From: an uncultured Erysipelotrichaceae bacterium | GTDB taxonomy: Bacteria; Bacillota_I; Bacilli_A; RFN20; CAG-288 | Direction: 5' to 3' | Assembly (NCBI GenBank): GCA_902771745.1 | Contig: CACXYG010000008.1 | Location: 1 to 18,851, forward strand | Length of the DNA stretch: 18,851 nt | Shown here: positions 15,007 to 18,851 of the stretch, piece by piece | Layout of the letters: each line of letters begins with the position of its first letter | How positions within the stretch are numbered: position 1 is the stretch's first letter | Notes under the pieces: generated by a model | What the model saw: only the letters and a program-made list of their open reading frames with translations | Told to the model about the DNA's origin: nothing | Databases searched by the model: none | Translations under genes and position numbers: made by a program

Positions 15007-16900
15007 ACTTATGAAATTTTTAAAGGCCCAAGACTGGTTCATGATCGTTCTGATTGCTGGATTGACCGTCTTGCAGGTCTATTGCACGATGACGTTGATG
15101 GATTACATCTCTAACATCACCAAGTCCATCCAATACGTCTATATTCATAACAATCCAGCAGAATTAGGTGTGGAAGTCAACGCGCTTTATAAAAGCTACC
15201 TGCTGACAGTCGATTCTTCTTTGAGTCGCGAAGAAGTCCTCAACGGCTTCTGGCAGATGGTTACTAACATGATGCAAGGCAGTGGTATTGCCGTTGGCGA
15301 TATCGCTTCTGCCAATGTCGGTGATATCTGGTTTAATGGCGGTATGATGATTCTTCTTGCAACCGGTATGGTCGGCTGTCAGATGGTGATCTCCGTCATG
15401 GCTTCTTATGTTTCCTCTCGTGTCGCTACTTCCATCCGTAAAGCGGTCAACGATAAGGTTACGTCCTTCTCGTTGGCGGAGATCAATCACTTCTCTACCG
15501 CTTCTTTGATCACTCGTACCACCAACGATGTACAGATGTTCCAGATGACACTCTTATTGATGATGAGAATGTTTTTGACGGCTCCAGTTACTGCCATCTG
15601 GGCAATCTTGAAGATTCAATCGGTCTCTTGGACCTTGATGATTCCAACGGTTGTCGGTGTTGTCGCCTTGGTCGTCTTCTTAGTCTTCTTACTCGTATTG
15701 GTCATGCCAAAGTTCCGTCTGGCTCAGAAGTTATTAGATAGAGTCAATGGTCAGACCAGAGAAAACGTCAATGGTATCCGTGTTGTTCATGCTTATAATG
15801 CGGAAAGCTATCAGGAAGAAAAGTTTGCTACGACCAATGATGAATTGACCAAGACTCAGTTATTCACTGGTCGTTCCATGGCAGTCTTGATGCCATATAT
15901 CACGCTCATCATGAACGCGATTTCCTTATTGGTCTATTGGTTTGGTTCTTCTTTGATCAATGATGGTGTCACTTCTTATCCAGAAGTCTTATCCATGATG
16001 ATGCTCTCTACGCAGATTGTCATGTCCTTCATGATGCTTCTTGTCATGTTCTTCATGCTTCCACGTGCCTCTGTCTCCGCCAAGCGTATCAATGAAGTGT
16101 TAGAGACCAAGAACAGCATTGTGGATCCTGAAGTGGAAAAACCACTACAGGACCATGGCAGTATCGTTTTCAAGGATGTCAGTTTCAAGTATCCAGATGG
16201 TGATAATAATGTCTTATCTCACATATCTTTTGAAGCCAAAAAGGGTGAAACCATCGCCTTTATCGGTGCTACGGGTTCTGGTAAATCCACCATTGTGAAC
16301 TTGGTTTCTCGTCTTTATGATGCCAGTGAGGGTGAAGTTGTCATCGATGGCGTCAATGTCAAAGACATGAAACAGAAGACCTTACGTCACTTAGTCGGTT
16401 TTGTTCCACAAAAAGGTTTGTTATTCTCTGGCAGTGTGAAATCCAATATCAAATTTGGTGCTCCAGATGCCAGTGATGAAGAAGTAATCAAAGCAGCTAA
16501 GATTGCGGAAGCGGATTCCTTCATCCAGGAGATGGATTCGAAATATGAGGCTCCAATCTCTCAGGGCGGTAGCAACGTCTCCGGTGGTCAAAGACAGCGT
16601 CTTTGTATCGCTCGTGCGGTTGTTTGTCATCCAGAATTCTTTGTCTTTGATGATTCTTTCTCCGCTTTGGACTTCAAGACGGATAGAAAAGTCAGAGAAA
16701 ATCTGAAAGAAGAAGCCAAAGATGCAACGAAGTTGATCGTTGCTCAGCGTATCGGTACCATCATGGATGCCGATCATATCGTCGTCTTATCGGAAGGTCA
16801 GATGGTCGGCTATGGTAGACATGAAGAACTCTTACAGTCCTGTCCGGTCTATCGCGATATCGCCTTATCCCAGTTATCAAAGGAGGAACTTGGTTTATGA
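14999..16900 (+). CDS. ABC exporter half-transporter with degenerate ATPase site
   Basis: The 633-residue product is a fused membrane domain (about 10-360) and nucleotide-binding domain (about 385-625). Walker A is GATGSGKST (423-431) and the signature is VSGGQ (527-531). Walker B ends VFDDSFSALD, with aspartate (D552) where a catalytic glutamate is usual. The switch histidine is replaced by glutamine in VAQRIGTI (Q583). This pattern is known from the degenerate-site subunit of heterodimeric exporters such as TM287 and BmrC, and the next gene supplies the canonical partner. The loop between the first two membrane helices is long (about 47-108), compared with the short loop in most relatives. 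AAGAAGGG (14981-14988) precedes the ATG; a second ATG is at 15011. Substrate is unknown; multidrug or lipid export is the usual role. Confidence 0.93.
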   Translation: MIKLMKFLKAQDWFMIVLIAGLTVLQVYCTMTLMDYISNITKSIQYVYIHNNPAELGVEVNALYKSYLLTVDSSLSREEVLNGFWQMVTNMMQGSGIAVGDIASANVGDIWFNGGMMILLATGMVGCQMVISVMASYVSSRVATSIRKAVNDKVTSFSLAEINHFSTASLITRTTNDVQMFQMTLLLMMRMFLTAPVTAIWAILKIQSVSWTLMIPTVVGVVALVVFLVFLLVLVMPKFRLAQKLLDRVNGQTRENVNGIRVVHAYNAESYQEEKFATTNDELTKTQLFTGRSMAVLMPYITLIMNAISLLVYWFGSSLINDGVTSYPEVLSMMMLSTQIVMSFMMLLVMFFMLPRASVSAKRINEVLETKNSIVDPEVEKPLQDHGSIVFKDVSFKYPDGDNNVLSHISFEAKKGETIAFIGATGSGKSTIVNLVSRLYDASEGEVVIDGVNVKDMKQKTLRHLVGFVPQKGLLFSGSVKSNIKFGAPDASDEEVIKAAKIAEADSFIQEMDSKYEAPISQGGSNVSGGQRQRLCIARAVVCHPEFFVFDDSFSALDFKTDRKVRENLKEEAKDATKLIVAQRIGTIMDADHIVVLSEGQMVGYGRHEELLQSCPVYRDIALSQLSKEELGL

Positions 16901-18744
16901 GTAATGTAAAAGCAAGAAGACCTCGTGGTGGTATGGGTGTTCATGAAAAGATGGCCAAAGGTGAGATGAATAAGTCTTTGATCAAGATTGGTCAGTCGAT
17001 GAGACGTTATTGGCCAGCTATCTTCATTGCAGTCTTCTTCATCATCGGTTATGTCGTCATCGCTGTCATCGCTCCTAATATCTTAAAAGATTTGACCAAT
17101 ACGATTGTCGCTGGCGCAGAAACCAGAACCATCGATATGGATCAGATCACTCATTATGGTGTTATCTTGGCAATCTTATATGTCACTTCTGCCTTATCAA
17201 ACTTCTCCGCCTCGTTTATCATGACGACGGTTGCTCAGAGATATACGCACTCGATCAGAAAGCAAATCACGGAGAAGATCAATGTTGTTCCGTTAAATTA
17301 TTTTGATACGAATTCTACTGGTGATATTCTTTCTATTCTCACCAACGATGTCGATCAGATTTCCCAGTCTTTCCAGCAGTCTTTGAGTATGATGATCTCG
17401 GCTGTCTTTATGTTGACAGGTTCCATCATTGCGATGTTTATCACCGCTTGGCAGATGGCTCTTGTCGCTATTGCCACGCTTCCTATCATGATCATCTTAC
17501 TTATGGTCATCTTGAAGTTTGCTGGTCCACAGTTCATGAAACGTCAGACGTTGGTCGGTGAAGTTGACGGCCTTGTGGAAGAAAACTACAATGGTCAATT
17601 GGTCATCAAGGTCTTCAACGCAGAAGACAAGATGACGGATACGTTTGATAAGAAGAACAATGAATTACGTAAGACGATGTTTAAAGCGGAATTCTTCGGC
17701 GGTTTGATGCAACCGGTGATGAACTTCATGTCTTATGTCGCTTATGCCGCCGTCTGTGTGACCGGTGGCTTACTGCTCTCTTCCAATGTTGCGGGTATCA
17801 CCATGGGTACCATCACCGCCTTTTTGATGTATGTCAACCTCTTCCAGTCTCCTCTTACTCAGATTGCTCAGGCGATGAACTCTTTACAGAATGCCGCTGC
17901 TTCTGGTGCTCGTGTCTTTGGTTTCTTAGGTGTGGAAGAATTAGAAGATGAAGAAGGTAAGGAAGCTCACTTCCTTCCTAAAGGCAATCAGGAACTGAAA
18001 GGTAAAGTAGAATTTGATCACATCAAGTTCTCTTATGATTCCTCTAGAGAAATCATTCATGACTTCTCGGCGAATATCACTCCTGGCATGAAAGTCGCTA
18101 TTGTCGGTCCTACCGGTGCTGGTAAGACGACCATGGTCAACCTTCTCATGAGATTCTATGAAACCAATGCTGGTAACATCAAAATTGATGGTGTGCCAGT
18201 CAAGGATATGAGCAGAGAAGAATTACACGCGCAGTTTGCCATGGTCTTACAGGATACCTGGATCTTCGATGGTACCTTAAGAGAGAATATGGTCTATAAC
18301 ACGCCAAATGTTACGGAAGAAGATATCAAGAACGTCATTCATGACGCTCACCTGACTCACTTTGTTCGCGCCTTGCCGGGTGGTCTTGATTATGTCATCA
18401 AGGATGGTGGTTCTATCTCTGGTGGTCAAAAGCAGCTCATCACCATCGCTCGTGCGATGTTGAAGAAATCTCCAATGTTGATTCTCGATGAAGCGACTTC
18501 TAATGTCGATACCAGAACCGAGGAGAAGATTCAGGAAGCAATGGACCGTTTGACTGCCAATAAGACAAGTTTTGTCATTGCACATCGTTTGTCAACCATT
18601 AAAAATGCAGATTTGATTCTGGTCATGAAGGATGGAAACATCATCGAACAGGGCAATCATGACGAGCTTATGGGCAAAAATGGATTCTACGCTTCCTTGT
18701 ATAATTCCCAGTTTAATCTTGAGGCTGAAAGCTTGATTGACTAA
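16897..18744 (+). CDS. ABC exporter half-transporter with canonical ATPase site
   Basis: The 615-residue product is the partner of the preceding subunit. Its motifs are all consensus: Walker A GPTGAGKTT (404-412), signature ISGGQ (507-511), Walker B LILDEATSNVD (528-538, with catalytic E532) and the switch histidine in IAHRLSTI (H563). A basic N-terminus (MSNVKARRPRGG...) precedes six membrane helices (about 38-335). The ATG overlaps the stop of the first subunit (ATGA), and AAAGGAGG (16879-16886) stands 10 bases upstream, so equal synthesis of the two subunits is expected. Together they should form a heterodimeric type IV exporter in the cytoplasmic membrane, with one active and one degenerate ATP site. 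The operon ends at the terminator at 18813. Confidence 0.95.
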   Translation: MSNVKARRPRGGMGVHEKMAKGEMNKSLIKIGQSMRRYWPAIFIAVFFIIGYVVIAVIAPNILKDLTNTIVAGAETRTIDMDQITHYGVILAILYVTSALSNFSASFIMTTVAQRYTHSIRKQITEKINVVPLNYFDTNSTGDILSILTNDVDQISQSFQQSLSMMISAVFMLTGSIIAMFITAWQMALVAIATLPIMIILLMVILKFAGPQFMKRQTLVGEVDGLVEENYNGQLVIKVFNAEDKMTDTFDKKNNELRKTMFKAEFFGGLMQPVMNFMSYVAYAAVCVTGGLLLSSNVAGITMGTITAFLMYVNLFQSPLTQIAQAMNSLQNAAASGARVFGFLGVEELEDEEGKEAHFLPKGNQELKGKVEFDHIKFSYDSSREIIHDFSANITPGMKVAIVGPTGAGKTTMVNLLMRFYETNAGNIKIDGVPVKDMSREELHAQFAMVLQDTWIFDGTLRENMVYNTPNVTEEDIKNVIHDAHLTHFVRALPGGLDYVIKDGGSISGGQKQLITIARAMLKKSPMLILDEATSNVDTRTEEKIQEAMDRLTANKTSFVIAHRLSTIKNADLILVMKDGNIIEQGNHDELMGKNGFYASLYNSQFNLEAESLID

Positions 18745-18812
18745 ATTGAAAGTAGTCATTACTCATAAATTTTAAATTACACGCGATTTTAGGACATTGA
18801 AGCCTTCTACAC

Positions 18813-18848
18813 GAAAATGGGCATGTGTTTTCACATGCCTATTTTCAA
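18813..18848 (+). terminator. Rho-independent terminator of the MarR-ABC operon
   Basis: A 15-bp stem (18813-18827 with 18832-18846, one G-T pair) closes around a TTTT loop, with the T-rich ATTTTCAATTT at its 3' side. The 68 bases between the last stop and the stem show no gene. Confidence 0.88.
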
Positions 18849-18851
18849 TTT

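Overview
The window joins two pieces of DNA that look as if they come from different genomes. Bases 1 to about 3510 are very A+T-rich, with AAA, AAT, GAT, TTA and AGA codons and almost no GTC, CTC or ATC. They hold the 3' end of rho and a large, frameshifted protein of unknown family whose C-terminal HD domain is cut off. From about 3520 to the end the DNA is richer in G+C, uses GTC, ATC, GGT and TCT heavily, and reads as ordinary Bacillota housekeeping DNA. At the switch, the left gene loses its C-terminus and the right gene (tldD) loses its N-terminus. No insertion sequence, tRNA or repeat lies between them. An assembly join of two contigs is the simplest explanation; a real recombination is possible.

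The right part suggests an uncultured low- to mid-G+C Bacilli-type bacterium. The evidence is the secG-rnr-smpB order known from Bacillus relatives, strong AGGAGG-type ribosome binding sites, sigma-A-like promoters and frequent AGA/TTA codons. I cannot name a genus. All genes in the window are on the + strand.

Layout of the right part: (a) tldD-tldE, a two-subunit metalloprotease operon with a TAATG stop/start overlap, closed by a perfect 16-bp hairpin; (b) a DUF3137-like two-helix membrane protein; (c) secG, with tandem promoters and a terminator; (d) rnr, an RNase R with an unusual RGG-rich tail, followed 9 bases later by smpB and a terminator; (e) a potassium-uptake operon of two RCK/TrkA-type regulatory proteins and a TrkH/KtrB-type channel; (f) a MarR regulator overlapping two ABC-exporter half-transporters that together look like a heterodimeric drug or lipid exporter. 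Paired operators lie over the start of transcription of the MarR gene.

Functionally, RNase R and SmpB are partners in ribosome rescue and RNA decay, and SecG belongs to the protein-export channel. The RCK proteins should gate the TrkH channel. The MarR protein probably represses its own operon until a ligand releases it. The points most worth a second look are the chimeric junction and the unknown HD protein, the RGG tail on RNase R, the apparent division of labour between the two RCK proteins, and the MarR operator pair. I see no CRISPR array, tRNA, rRNA, transposase or phage gene.
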